From: Lethocerus indicus
Taxonomy: Eukaryota; Arthropoda; Insecta; Hemiptera; Belostomatidae
DNA: 64,000 nt
Assembly: GCA_019843655.1 (NCBI GenBank)
Contig: JACDQD010000102.1
Coordinates: 1,125,501 to 1,189,500 of the forward strand
Direction of reading: 5' to 3'
Part shown: positions 33,481 to 47,300 of the stretch, piece by piece
Layout: every line of letters starts with the position of its first letter
How positions within the stretch are numbered: position 1 is the stretch's first letter
Program-made: the position numbers and the translations under genes
The notes under the pieces: model-generated
What the model was told of the DNA's origin: nothing
What the model saw: the letters and a program-made list of their open reading frames with translations, nothing else
Databases searched by the model: none

Positions 33481-36400
33481 CAATGTCCTCTTTCAAATCC
33501 GCCCAGTTGGGTCGACAGAAATTGTCTTCCACTTCTTCGAGAGAGGGTGTTGAAGAAAAATAAGCGATGCCTGTTACGGGTGTTTGCAATACCAGAGTCA
33601 ATTTAAAAGAAACAAAATCATGGACGAATAGATTATATATTATAGGACGAAATAATTCTCAATTGCTGTTCACACAGTGCCATATTTCACACCGAGAGAA
33701 TGAAATTTCTTACTACACCTTCGAGGTGGGAGAGTGCGTAGAAGACCTCAAAGGTTTCGAAAAGGACTGTTGTTAATTCAGATTATCATTATATTGTGTA
33801 AAAAAAACACAAAATATACTTAAATATAGACGCGTTAAATTTCCTGTATTATATTAATTATTTTAAGAAACGGCGCTTTAGATGTTGACCCGCACGACAA
33901 GCTTGTATTGCCGGTCTAGTATTAGCGCCTGGTAAGATTACTTGGCAACGAGTTACGCCGTTAGAGAGGCGGCGATTTCAACTAAATATATTCAAAATAT
34001 TATACGGTGTTAAGTCAATGATTCGTAGATGGTAGAACGGACCCTGAACTATGAACTATGACTGCACGACTGTGCTCGAAATGTGGTGGGAAGTTGGTGA
34101 TGATGGATACACTGTCGGAGATAAATGCCCTCGAAGTTGGCGGGTTTGATTTGAAATCAATCCTCTAATTTAGACGCCCGGCGTAGTCTGTACAGTCGTA
34201 CAACCCGGCGTGGGGGTGGGGGGCTGAAAAATAAAAGTTGGGAATTAAAGTTGGGATCCTATTCGAGTGTTGGGAACGGAACGGAGAGAGGGAGGTTCGA
34301 ACGGGGCGGCCTCTCGATAGAGAACCATCAAACTTTTATAAATCACTTTCCAATTTCCAATTTCTGCCTCCACCGGACTCTCATTCCTTCTCGTTCGGCG
34401 TGTTTCTGAGGGTCGGTACCCGGCGGGGGTTAAAGTCTTTTGTTCGGCGATAGCGATAAAAGGGGGAGGCAGTGGCTCTCCCTCCGGCCGGCTCTTATTA
34501 GGTTTCTGAACCTCTCTTATAATGCTTCATTTTACAACAGATGTTCTCGAAAACCTCCTGCAAAGATAGCGTTGAGGATAATTTGAGATGGATAACGGCC
34601 AAGTAGTAGTCTTCATTTACTCTAATTATATTGAAGCCGATATTGAGCTCCCAGTTGTTACCAATTGGTTTGAAATGATTATTAAATATCAAATATTATA
34701 TGGTGTTTTGTAAGTATTTGGAATCGCTTGAGGTATTTTCTATAGCCTATTCGAGCCACACTAGCTCAGTTGCTTCATCGACAGCCTAACTAATTGCCTC
34801 ACTAATGGAACTGTAATCACTGTGGCGGGAAGCTAACATTTGTCTAAATTATGGTGGTTGGACGCAGAAAATTGTACGAGGTTTAATGACGTTTAATTTT
34901 CTGTTAAATTCGTTATTAATTCCCGTTCTGATTTATAAAATAAATTATCAAGCTAATTACAAGTTCTATGAAACGAAGAGGACACATTTAATAGGTATTC
35001 GAATCTTGTAATTACATTAAAATTATAATTAGAGCAATCTATAAAAAAAACTTTATTATATTGCAATTATACGGTTAATTTACTTTGAGTTAAGTTTATT
35101 ACGATTTCGACGCTTGAAAATTTTACTGTTATGTAAATCTCACAAACATTTATCAGACATTGCGGGTGATTTAAATTGAAATTACGGGAAATTGAAATCG
35201 GTTTATTGGAGGATTTCAGGCGTGTCACAGAAAATACAGAAAATTTCTCTCACTTTATTGTTTTCAACAAATAAGCTACGTTTTGAAAACACGATTTTTA
35301 AACAATTGGAAGAGCCGTTACAATAAAATATCGAATTTAAATACAGCATCGTTTAAAATAAAAAGGCTCTTTGGAATGTTTGTAATTAAATAAAACATAA
35401 AACATTTGTTTGTAATACGAATGAAATCGTAATCGACAAGGTAATTCAGAGCTCGGAGATGCTTGTTCGAAGGATGATTATGGTTAAAATGTAAATACCT
35501 TACGTGAACGCAGCGCACTTTACCATATTATTTGTGGAATCGCTAGAAGCAGACAGTGGTCCCCCGAAAAAACCTTTGTCCGCGATAACGATCGGATTTT
35601 AATAAAACAGTGTGACGTGAGTGATGGGCCCGCTAAACAGTCCTATTAATAACTGAGCCGGCCGACAAAGGGAAAATCCGTGACGCTGGTGGGGGATGCA
35701 GGGGGGTGGTGGAAGGTTTTTCATTGGTAAGCCGCCCCTGCACATTGTTGGCTCCATGATTTGCCTGCAAAGTGTTTTGTATCCACTAGCGGCGATGTCG
35801 GTCAATAGCGCGAAACCTGTCCCTCTTTCAATACCGCCCAGTGCCGACTGCATTATTGAACACGGTCGCGTAGCCCCACCGCTGTCGCACGCCGGATTTA
35901 ACCCACTCGGGCACCGAAGCGTCCACCGGGACGGAGTTCAATATTTATTTTTTATATGAGGCAAAAATAATTTTTTTTTCAGCTACGGAGCATAGGCGGA
36001 TCAGATTTATCGGACATTTTTAAAGCTTCACAAGGGCGTATAATGATTATGAAGTTCCTGTGAAATGGAGTACTAACCAATTCCACAAGAGCCGTCGCCC
36101 CCTCCCTGGACGGTATCCCGCGCGAAAATTAATTCTTAAACCGTCTCTCAATAATTCATGGCCTGTTGGTTTAATGGGGCAAGAAAGCGGCGCTATTAGG
36201 GGGCGGTTGTGGGCTGTGGGGCGTATGGAAATTAGCCCCCGCCCCCACCGGGGGTCGGTCCTTATCCGATGGCCCTAATTTAGCTCTATTATTGGCCCTA
36301 ATATCGTGGGCCCTGTCGCGCACCCTTCGCCCTTAATCAAATCTGCGATCGGACCACCTGACGGACGGGTGGCCGCCAGCACACAGTAGTCCCTCCCGGT

Positions 36401-36759
36401 CCCTCCAATCGGGGAACATTTTCTCTTTTGTCCCCCTTATCCGATTTGTCGTGACGTTCAACCGTGTTTATTATATTACGGGGGATAGAAGGGAATTTTC
36501 TAGTCATCGGAGAAATTAAAAAAAAAATTAAATGCCACTTTAAATCATACGAACGGTTGCCCTGATAATAGCCCCCTTCTAGGACGAGGCCGGGAGAGCA
36601 AAATTCGGGGCAGAAATCGCAGCAGGGTTTTTGTCCTGTGTAAATATTAAAGGGTTTTTACCCCCAGAATTGTATATTTATGTAGGATTCAGCGGTTATT
36701 TTTCGACTCGGACGAGACCAAGGCACCTTTTGTAATCGATACTACAACAGGTATCGGTC
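33481..36759. other. Intergenic DNA, no gene seen
   Basis: GC-richer islands at about 34200-34500, 35580-35940 and 36080-36430 lie in AT-rich DNA. Open frames show no known domain. Confidence 0.45.
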
Positions 36760-37060
36760 GTGCCGCCTGCTAGGGGGCGTAGTGGACGGAGGGAGGGAGG
36801 GTGTCCCTATGTCGCTACGCTGATTGAGCGCGCTACGATGTTTGCCCGTGTGCACGAGTTCGTTACACACCCACGCAAACGCGCGTACACGCACTCGCTC
36901 TCACGCGTGTCAAGAGCGCAGGGTCGTCCGTCACGTGACTCTGCCAACCTGGGCCCCCCACCCACGCCCCGCCCCGCCCGCGCCACTCTGTGCGTGCGCG
37001 CCTACGAGTTGATAATTTATCACGTGACCTGGAGCGAGCCTGCCACATAAATCTGTCCCA
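36760..37060. promoter_or_regulatory. CpG-rich island with CACGTG and GC boxes (candidate promoter or insulator)
   Basis: This region is clearly richer in CG dinucleotides than its surroundings. It holds two CACGTG boxes in TCACGTGAC context (36930-36939 and 37020-37028), GC-box sequence CGCCCCGCCCCGCCCG (near 36965-36980), and a CTCF-like core CTGCTAGGGGGCG (about 36767-36779, imperfect against the consensus). An ATCGATA lies just upstream (36736-36742). No gene start is recognised on either side, so the regulated gene is unknown. The site matches are by eye. Confidence 0.35.
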
Positions 37061-40000
37061 CAAATTGATGAACGGATGCTACCTCCGACTAACTAGCTAT
37101 AACAATATGACCAATACTGGCCGGTGGTTTACTGTCTCGGGAATAATTACAAGCCTGTTTACAATAATTATCTCAATAATAATAATCGTTCCAATACATC
37201 GGAACGCTCTGAACCGTATATTTCCTTAATACAATATTTGTTATTTCTAAGCTACTCCACAAAGGTATGCTAATTGGGCAACAAAATTTGCATTGTAAAA
37301 TACTTTTCTCGGGAACCTCATTGAATTTCTTATTATCACTTTAATTTGCATATTTAAAAATGTAGTCGAGCGATCTTTTTTTCCAGCATCGATAAATGTA
37401 AGCTATATTTTTTTTCACCAAAATCCTTATCGATCCAGTCTTTACTTGTGACACTGTATTAAAATTTGGTATTTAATTTTATGTAATTTGAATTGACGTA
37501 ATGTAAGGTTAATTACGTTAATATATTTAATTTTCACTTATACGCTACAATTTTAATTATCGTAATCATTTCGAAAAAGTGGCTCAATAATGATAATTCT
37601 TATTAGTTGAAAATAATTGAAATTTGATCGGATATAAGTTATAGGAACAAATAAACCGAGGGGCCGAATTACAGGGCCATGAAAGAAGGGGCTAGGAAAC
37701 ACTTTTTCGCTCCTTTGGCAGCACATTTTACGGAGTTAACGAAGCAAGAGAGGGAAGCCCCTCAGAGGACGTGGGCGGGAGCAGGGCATTAGGGGGGCGG
37801 GCGTATATTTTTCTGAAGACGAGGCCGGGGGTTGGGGGTTGGGGGTCGGGTGAGGGAGAAATGTGTAAAGAGCAAAGCGGGCAAGGGGGTGGAAAAGGGC
37901 GATAGGCAACGTCTTGTGTAATAAAATGTGCGGGGTTAGGGGGGTTGGGGGCGGCGTCTCTACCCCCTATCTAGAATGGGGTCGAGGTTTTGGCAGTGTC
38001 CTCCCTTCTCCACCCCCTGCCCCCTGCCGCCTTTCCCGACCGCTTCTTTTCCCCTAAAAGTCACCCCCTTCACCTCCCCCCAATCCCTCCCCGCTCCCTC
38101 TCTGTCTCTCGATTTCTCTCGTTCTCCTTCACTTCTCCGTTTTCCCGGTCGGGGCGAAATTGGAGGGTGAGCCCGACCCACGGGCCGTGGCGGGAGGGGG
38201 GTGGGCTTGGGGAATGAAACCCTCATCAAATATACCGTTCTAGAATTCTATCTGGTCTCGTCGCCCTCCCCCCTCGCCCTCCCTCCACCCATAACAACCC
38301 TTACTACCCCCGGATCAACATCCTTACCCTTGAAAAGCCCCCCTCTCTCCCTTCTATTTCTCTCTCTCTCTTCTCTCTCGGCTGCGAATTTGTCGGAGTT
38401 TGCTTTCGTCTCCCTGCGGTGGGTTTGGAGATGGGGTGGGGTGTGGTAGGGGGCGGGTCGGGGGTTGTTGGAAGGGGACAGACATGAAATTAAATTCCGC
38501 CAGTTGTAATCTTGCGCCGACGGAGCGAATTATTTTACTCAAAAACCAATTAACACTCTCCTCTTATAATCATGACTATGAATATGCAGTACATTTTTTT
38601 TGAATAGGCTAAATACGTATTGTGGCAGCAATTTCTGATTACCCTTGCGATATTCGCTATGTATATTATGTATATGGGAAGTTTATAAAACGAAAAGCAC
38701 AAAATACGGTGTGAAATTGAAAAATTACAAATCAAGTTCATTAGTGAAAAGCGGCTTTGAATAATAGATCGATTTATCGTCGGTATCATTTTTCAGTAGC
38801 TGCTCGTACTGAATATCTTGTTCACAGTTCTAGTCCTAGAGGACTGACACAAGAAATACAATTGAAAAAGTCCGAACCGCGAAGTTGGCGGGAGTTATCG
38901 GAGTCGCATTAAATTAACTTCTGTTCCTTTTTCCCTTTTTGCTCTCATCCCCTTTGTATCGCGTCGGAATGCAAGCTGTCCTTCCCCCTGCTTCTTCTTC
39001 TTCTCCAATTGTAAACAGTTCGTGTAATCCGGGGTTTTCACTGGGGGGAGGAGATAGGTGGGGAGGGGGTTTATAGGGGGATGGGGTCGAGTACAAGAGA
39101 AGCCAGGAGAAAAGGATTAAAGGGAGAGAGCCAGTTCCAGTTAGTGGGATTAAATGAGAAAGATATAAGGGCGTTAAACTTCTAGGCCGACCCCTTCACC
39201 CCCCACCTCGAAAACTTTCCGAGTACTGCCGGGATCTCACCCCCTCCCCCAGTGAGTTCCGGGAGCTCAATTTAAAAGGAAGCGCTAAACAGTGAATAAT
39301 TAACAAGAGAGCTCCCGCAATTTATTATGGGCCCGGGGTAGGGTCGAGAGTTGTCGGGGGTGACGTAATTAAAAAATTCTGGATACAACCCCAGCAGCCG
39401 GATGATGGCTGGAGGGGTGTGGGGGTGGGGTTCCCCAGACACGAGTAACGAGAACCTTGAAACTAACTTCACCCTTAATATAGCGTTCCATTAGAACAAT
39501 GCAGATTGTAGCGAAGAGCGGAGACGGAAGACGGTAGATGAAAAGTTTAGAATCGAGCTTAATGTATACCATTTTCTGGCCGTAATCCGTAATCAGCTTA
39601 ACGGTATAGGTTTCATCGCCGGGGATGTATATAACGGGGAAGTCCACACGTACAGATAGCACTACTTTGCGTGGTACTTAGGATCATAATTATTCTATAT
39701 GTAGGGTGCGGTTAATGTGAACTGGGATCAGTTGATACCCTTACACCCCTCGTGTCCCCTGGGGGGATGCGACAGATTTGTTTTTATAGATTCCGTTCTG
39801 TTAAGAAGAACGTTGTAGGTTTTTATCGGTGGCCGTGTATTAATCATACTTTCTCCTGAGATCGCAGATTAATTCTTTTTTGTATTTACACCTAGAAATT
39901 TTAGAATCGTTGATGAAAAAAATAATACCGGTTACTTTGTCCGATTTTATTTATTCAGAGTTTGTGTAGTACACTGGCGTTTTGAATTATGATAACCCGC

Positions 40001-42402
40001 CGTTTGGGGAACCGACCGGTGTACGTCAGATGCAGAGTGACTAGTTAGCGAGCATTCAACCTAAAATGTCGGCCGGCTCCTCTTTATGCTTTAATGAGCG
40101 GCATTTTTGTAACGGTATGAGGGAGAGAGGGGAGGGAGGGAGAGAGGGAGAGAGAGGGAGCGACGCCTCTGCCGTCCTACCGAGGGTCCACCCTCAGCCC
40201 CATGAATGCACTAGGTCCTTTTCCCACTCCAAACTTGTGTTCCTTCCTTTCAAACGAGTCCTTTTTGTGCGTTTTTGTCTCTTCTTCAGTCTACAAACTC
40301 ATCTTTCTTTCTTCGTCCCCCTATTTTGTTTCTTTTATTTTCCATCTCCTTAATTCTCCGGCGACAGTCGGAGGGGGATATTCAAAGGAGGAAGTCATTT
40401 TTAAGTTTTCCTTTTGTGCCTCAGTATATCCACCGGCCCCTTCCGCCGCGTGCATTCAAATCGGCTGTCTGTTTCCCGAATTGTTGGAATTTTCATTTTT
40501 GTTATTTCGATCGCCTATTTAGGGGAGTTCATTGGTCATTGGAGTATTACGATAAATCATTGGAACATGTAGAATCTGTTTACTGTATGAAACTACCTTC
40601 TTTAATTCCAATAAATGGAATCTTTCACCACTACGGTGTCTTGGTACTAGTGCTACAAATTGTTTAACTTTCCTCTTGCAGATTTAATATTAGATAAGTC
40701 ACTTAATGTAGTAGCAATTAAATTACCGATGTTTTATTTGTACGTGATTTTTCTTCGCGGGACATTCTATACTGTTCTGCAATGTACAAGTGTGTTGCTG
40801 GTTAGCTTCGACAAAATTTACGGCGCCAATTTTTACCTGCCTCACTGCCAAGTGAAATACGACGTGAAAATATTACTTTAACCTACGTAGTTATAAGTCA
40901 AATTTATTACAATATTTGTTTATATCACGGTATAAAGTCATTTGCCGTGGTTTTGCTGGAAATCGTATTGATTATCTCCTCCTGAATTCCGAAATTTCCG
41001 GGCGAGTTTTTTCGATGAATTTTTCCGACGTGCGGTCTAAGAGAAATGTTGTATCTCGCATATTTCGTCGTCCGCTAAATAATTTCTAACCGGCACCGCA
41101 CAGCGAACAAAAAAAAAAATCACAAATTAAAAATGCCAATCGTATGGAGGATGCCGAGCGGTGTCCCGTAAATACTTTTAATATTTCATATCGGCGAAAA
41201 CTCTCTCTCCCTCTCTCTATCCCTTTTTTAGTACTTGAGGGTAGGGATGTTTTTCAATGTAAATTAAAGGGGTGGCTGTGATGTTGGTCCCTTGTAGGGC
41301 GTCTCGACTCGACACTCTCTCCATCTCCGCCCCCGCCCCACCCCTTCCTCGCTCCATCCCCTATCTCGCCCTCTCTGACAATCACTGAATATTCACAACT
41401 TTAATTTAGAAGCCGCTTCCGCCCCTCTGGAGCCCGCCGCTCCCCCTCCCGCTTCCATTCTGATCCCCGTCCCATTACACTCAATGCGCCCCCAACCCCC
41501 CCGCTCAAGAATTCGGTCGCCCCAACCCTCTCATAACAACTCTTTCCGCTCTTCTTCCCACCACTTCGTATTTCACTCGACCCAGGAGACGCTCTAGAAT
41601 CCGCGTTCCGGGTTAGAATCTGCGGAAAATTTGAAACTGAAATATTAAAATCAACCGTAAATTATAATAACTGTACGCTATAATGCGATTAAACGAAAAT
41701 TCGTGGCAGATGTGCGCATTATCCCCCCTCCCCCGCACAGGGTACTAATTAGGTACCAGTTAGGTAGTTCCTGAATCCTGGCGGTGGAACTAATATGATT
41801 TGAATTTTATAATAAATGGAAGAACACCAACAGAACTTGCCTACTGTGAGTGTTGCCACGATGATATCATCTTTCGGAAAATAGTTTGGCTGGACGAATT
41901 TGCGTCGGATTTTGAGCCGCGGTTCAAATTGAGCGCTGTGAATTTTAATTGACACGGATGAGGCGGGGGCGGGTGGGGTGTTATTCGGGGCGGGGTGGGC
42001 CCATTAGTGGGCCCACTCCCGCTAATAGAGCTCGCCCTCGCCCATTAATCCACCCTCGAAATTAATCTGGCAACCCTCCTCGCTGATTTATCCAAACCCC
42101 ACGAGACATTTCTCATATTCACAACGGCTTTGATACCGCTCCAAAACACTCGTAAGGACTTCATCGATAATACTAGAAATTAGGCAAAATTTATTGTCAC
42201 TCCGACTGAACTGATGGCCTCCGGGGATTTCAAATAACTCCTTTATGACCGGAACAGCTTGAAATACTTTAAATAAATATATACTTTGAATATTCATATT
42301 TTAAGTATTCTACATATCCTAATCTCGTAGCGGACATCCATCGTATCCAGCACGAATCGCGTCCCGCCAGTTATAGCGGCTGCTTGGCGTTATATTGTCG
42401 CT
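37061..42402. other. Intergenic DNA, no gene seen
   Basis: AT-rich at 37200-37660. Strand-biased G-rich and C-rich patches lie at 37770-38480, 38900-39440, 40100-40200 (GA-rich) and 41190-41560 (C-rich). A G-quadruplex motif is listed separately. Frames such as 40275-40667 (130 codons) are low-complexity or unrecognised. Confidence 0.45.
37827..37850 (+). other. G-quadruplex motif
   Basis: Three G5 runs separated by TT, then TC and G3. This fits the intramolecular quadruplex pattern with two-base loops. Confidence 0.75.
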
Positions 42403-42416
42403 TCTAGTCCGTATTC

Positions 42417-42836
42417 CGCCAACAAATCCAACATCGTCCGCATCCAGAGATTCCAGTCAAAAGTCCTTCGTACCATCCTTAATGCTCCCTGGTATGTTTC
42501 TAACCGAACATCCATAATGACCTCAACATACCGACAGTCGACGAAGTCGCAAAATTCACGCTTCCTTAAATTCTATTCCCGCCTCTCTCCACATCCAAAT
42601 CCACTCGTTCAGTCCCTTTCCTCCGTAACCCATCCATTATCACACCCCCCCGCGTCGGCTCAAACGCCGCTGGCCCAGAGATCTTCTTAGTCCAAAGCCG
42701 TAAACTGGTCATGTGAAAAAGTGCCATCATTGGGTGGTCTCTTTTATCGAGACATTCACGTGAAAAGAAAACACTCAACATTTGTACCAATAACTTTATG
42801 TAGTTGATTGTACAATAATAAAAAGGTAAACAAAAA
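42417..42836 (+). mobile_element. Jockey-like non-LTR retrotransposon, 5'-truncated copy 2
   Basis: This 420-bp insert is bounded by a perfect 14-bp target-site duplication, TCTAGTCCGTATTC at 42403-42416 and 42837-42850. The left end enters the ORF2 region encoding KSNIVRIQRFQSKVLRTIL and NAPWYVSNRT. A 1-bp deletion relative to copy 3 (GAACATCC against GAACAATCC, near 42508) then breaks the frame. The 3' end is TTGATTGTACAATAATAAAA followed by an A-rich tail. Confidence 0.93.
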
Positions 42837-42850
42837 TCTAGTCCGTATTC

Positions 42851-44026
42851 GAATTTCGTTATATATTCCAGTGCAATTATCGCCTGTTTTTTACTCTTCG
42901 CAAGAGAGGGGGGGGGGAATTCCCGAATAGGATTCTTGCCGTCGTCGATTTGCTAGATAAAAACCGACCGGCTGAGATGTTGGGGCCGCCGTTTCCCGTA
43001 TATTGGTTAGGAGCGACCCGATAACTTCAAATCTATTTCCAATTAGGCCGGGAAACAATCGGGCCGAAGCGTGGCCCCGGGGATGTTAAACGGGGATCGA
43101 GAACGTATTCCAATTAGAGAATGATTTACTTTGACCTGTTGCATTGTTTGTCGGCGAGCCGGCTGGTGCGTTGGAGCGGGGGCGGTTTTATTAGCGCCCC
43201 CCAACCCCCCGAACCACCACCCCTCCACCACTCTACCGCCGGAGCTCCGAAATTAACTTGGGACAGAAAGGATTCCCAGCATTTAGACGGCGGTATTCCA
43301 ACGAATATCGATTAATGAATGGGCGCACTAATTCGCCACCGATCGGGGTATTCGCAGCGGACGACTCAAAATATGTTTCGGTACTAATTGAAATCCAATT
43401 ACGTTTTCGAGATATGAAAATTCCTCCCCCTTCAAACCCAGCCACCCCCCGGCGGGTCATCGGTTCGGGAAATGTTTAATTTATCGGTTTTGCGGATTAA
43501 AATTGCCGTTTGAAAAAGTTGGCCGGTCGCCCCCGCGCGTATGAAATTTCATAACTCCGAATTAAATATCCCCGATCGGACGTTTGATTTAAAGCTTCGG
43601 CTTCGGCTTAATTTAATTTCGAATTAATTATGTTCATTATTGATGTTCAATTTTATTGGTGAAAAAGATATGATGTCTGTCCGGGTTGCATATGCTAATA
43701 TTTCGTTTCGTTATAGTTTTGCGTACGGGATAAATTAATAAAAACGAATAGTTCTGTGACCAATTCCATGTGAAAATGTTACTTTCTTTTCGCTAGTAGG
43801 TGTTACAGCTAATTTTACATAAATTAATGATAGTATTTTTGTTTTGTTCGTTCATGATTGTTTCTACAATATGAATATGACATCTACTGAGTGTTTAAAG
43901 AGTATAAAACGTTAAGACTAGTAAGATCGTTACGGTTCAATATTTGGTTGGAAAATATGAAGTAATCCTTCTGCTTGGCACTTTACATTTAGCCCCTTGT
44001 GCCTTATTTTCAGGGGCATTATTTTT
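42851..44026. other. Spacer between two Jockey copies, no gene seen
   Basis: A GC-moderate island at about 42950-43480 has open frames on both strands without a domain. The remainder is AT-rich. Confidence 0.45.
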
Positions 44027-44038
44027 ATCATTTCCCTC

Positions 44039-44376
44039 ACCATCCTTAATGCTGCCTGGTATGTTTCTAACCGAACAATCCATAATGACCTCAACATACC
44101 AACAGTCGACGAAGTCGCAAAATCACGCTTCCCGTCTCTCTCCACATCCAAATCCACTCGTTCAGTCCCTTTCCTCTTCTACCCCTCCATTATCCCCCCC
44201 GCGTCGGCTTAAACGCCACTGGACTAGAGACTTTCTATAGGCCGGATACAGGTCAAAAGTGCCATCACTGGATGGCGTCTTTATCGAGCGAAACAAGTCA
44301 AACTAGTCAAACAAACTGCCATTGTACCTGTAACTAGTTATAGTTGATCGTACAAAAATAAAAAGGTTAAAAAAAA
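44039..44376 (+). mobile_element. Jockey-like non-LTR retrotransposon, 5'-truncated copy 3
   Basis: This 338-bp insert is bounded by a perfect 12-bp target-site duplication, ATCATTTCCCTC at 44027-44038 and 44377-44388. Truncation falls inside the segment encoding TILNAAWYVSNRTIHNDLNI (family form NAPWY; here the Pro codon reads Ala), followed by PTVDEVAKS. The 3' end is TTGATCGTACAAAAATAAAA and an A-tract. A 71-codon frame (43997-44212) begins outside the insert. Confidence 0.93.
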
Positions 44377-44388
44377 ATCATTTCCCTC

Positions 44389-47300
44389 CATATCTGAGTA
44401 CACTCCGTCTAAACTGTGACTGTACTGAAAGTCTAGTGCATGCCAAATCCCGGGTGTTGAGTCGGACGACTCCCCATAAATATGATAATAATAAGTATAT
44501 ACTTATAATGTTGACTCTTAGATCATGTGTCCAAACATGGACGGGATCGACCAGGAAAATATTATTCCCTACAGATGCGTAATCCTTTTATATCGTATTA
44601 GGGATTGGGCGGCCGGTGGAGAGAACATCTATAAGAAATTAGCCGGGGATAGGGGAGATCACTGGAGGCCTATATAATAGCGTGGGGATCCGAAACTACG
44701 TTAGCGGGCCGTTGAGGGTGTTGTTGATGAGTCAGAGAGGCGCATCTGCTCCGAAACTCGGGGTTGGGCCGGGTTTTTAATTCGCGGCCATGAATACGAT
44801 CGACGGATAATAGTTTTAGGGGAGGGAGAAATATGGCGGTATAGGGGAGGAAATGGGGAGTGAGAGGGGGAGAATCTGGCCGGCCCTGTTTTCAAATTCT
44901 GATTAGAGGGAGGATTATTAAGAGGGGAGGAGCACATCCACCCCCCCTGGGGCGGGCATTAGCCCCAGCCCCCTCAACCCCCCGAGGGCTAATCACTTTA
45001 TATTCGGGCCCCTGCACCGACATACCGGACCCCCACACAATCATTTTACACCCTCCACACTCATCATCGCCCCGGCCACCCCTACCATTCCGCCGTGTTC
45101 TCATTAAAAATGAACACCCGGCATCGTTATCTGAATTTCTACAGAAAATATTTTCAGCGTACAAAAATTGTTGTCAAACGTTACCGATTGAACGGTAAAG
45201 CGCTTCATCTCCCTTTCGACTTTCTGTCTCATCTCGCCTGCTTTAATCCGGTCCGGTTTATCTTCTGGGAAGCCAAGTTAAGTCACTTGATTCCTGGCTA
45301 AATGCAAGACTTTTTAGTTTCGTGTTGTCGACTGAGGAGGGCCGGGCATGTGGAAGGGTCGAGAGCACTCTGTCGCATGACTGCCGGCCATATGGTGACT
45401 TGGTATCCGAACTTTTTTTGAACCTGAATCTCTTCCGAAAGATTATATTAGCGCGTTTGCGGCATTTGCCAGGTCGGTTGTTTCACAGCCAGAAGGAATA
45501 AACAAGTTGAATTTAGAATGCTGTGATTGAGCTAGTGGAGGAATTTTCAGAGAAGACGTGTCCTGTTAGTGGGCAGGAAAAAATCAAAGCGGAGGGAGTG
45601 GAAGGAAGGAGAATAGAGTTCTGAATTCCAATCTGATTTCCCCTTTGAATCAAGAGCTTTTTCACTCCCGAAACAGTTTCAGAGCACCTGAATTTCAGAG
45701 AGATATGCCCCTAGTGAAGTATCATATTCGCCAAGCCATGTCATTATATTCAATATAGTGAGGTACTTACCAATAACAGCAATTTAGCGCCTGCGGCTTT
45801 AACTAAGAACATTTGTAAACAGTTTCATAATACCACAAGTCGTTTTTGAAGTGTAAGAGAAAAGGGAAAAGAACAGTTAGTATTCTATTCTAATCCTGTT
45901 TAGAACTGTAAAAGAGGAACGTGCAAATCTCTTTGCTTTGGCGCTATGACGTTTGTATATCGGATGTTAGTGCACTCCAATCAGAAATGAAACGCGGCGC
46001 TGCACGAGAGGCGAGGGACCGAGGGATCTAATCAACCCGGTAGAGAACAACGCGTCGTTAATGTCCGCCCTTTTCCCGGAAATATTTGTGCCTTATACTC
46101 GGGATTAATGTATAGGATTAATCCCCTAAAAGAGTTGAAGACAGAGGGCCTTTTCATATATTTTTGATTAAAGTTAGGCGGCGGACAGCGGGGCAGAAAG
46201 AAAAGCGTGACTCATTACGCGTTATTAAAACTCCAGAAATGTTACTTTCGGCAGCGGATATTTTATCTTTTAATCGCGGGTGAGTTCGTTTCCTCGTGTT
46301 GCATTCTGTTCGAGACTATAGCAATTGCGAAGTAAAGACATATACGAATGTAGATGAATAAATACTGCTATTGGAGAGTATGTTACAAAAATATTATGGG
46401 AGTTTAATCGAAGTAAACGAGTGTTGGAATATAATTCCGCGCTCGTAATATTCGGCGCCCTTCTCATGTCGTGGAATTCAGTAATTGAACGTGAGTGGGC
46501 TCTACCGATTTGCCGGCGGGCCGGGGGCGACTGCGAGGGGAGGGGCTTATTGAATCCGAATTCTTTCACACCCGTTTTAATTAAACGCTCAAGCGCGAAG
46601 CTTTGTTTCGGGGGCAACAAGAAACCCCCGCGCCACGCACCCCGCCTCTATCACCGCTCGGTCCTTATGAAAATTGATACCGCCCGAATTGAAATCGAGC
46701 CACTAGAGCCGAAAAGAAATGCAATAACGCGGTACCCCTTCCGGCATTTTTTTTTGTTTTTTTGAGGCCCTCGATATTGGAAACGACGATTCCTTTCCGC
46801 AAATATAAAACGGAAGGGCGCCCGGCAAACAGTGAACGGGAGAATGATTTTTAATGCCCAGTCGTAAAACCGGCCCATAGATGTAGGATCGAATTACAAT
46901 ATCGGGAATAAAAGGCTCTGATGATGTGTCTGGACAGATCAATATAATTATTCCGCCTAAATCTAATTATCTTCCCTTGGCTGTGGTTCATATTTTCTTT
47001 GGGAGTACGTTGAACGACTAGGGTTGTTTCTGTAATTGTCTCTGTTTTAATCTAAGTATAGTTCACTACAGTATTCACAATGCGGTAACCTGCCTACGAT
47101 GCCCGGAACAAAGAAATTTTCTGTATGCCGGTATATATCAATAGCCGAAGCCGACAGGTTTGCGGGACGTGTACATGTCTATCGTGATCGATAGAGCTGT
47201 GGGTTGGAGGGCTGGCGGGTGGGGGCAGGTTATAACGGTGTTATAACTGATGGTGATGGGGACGGTGGCGGTTTGGCCCGCGGGCTAATATCACCATGTA

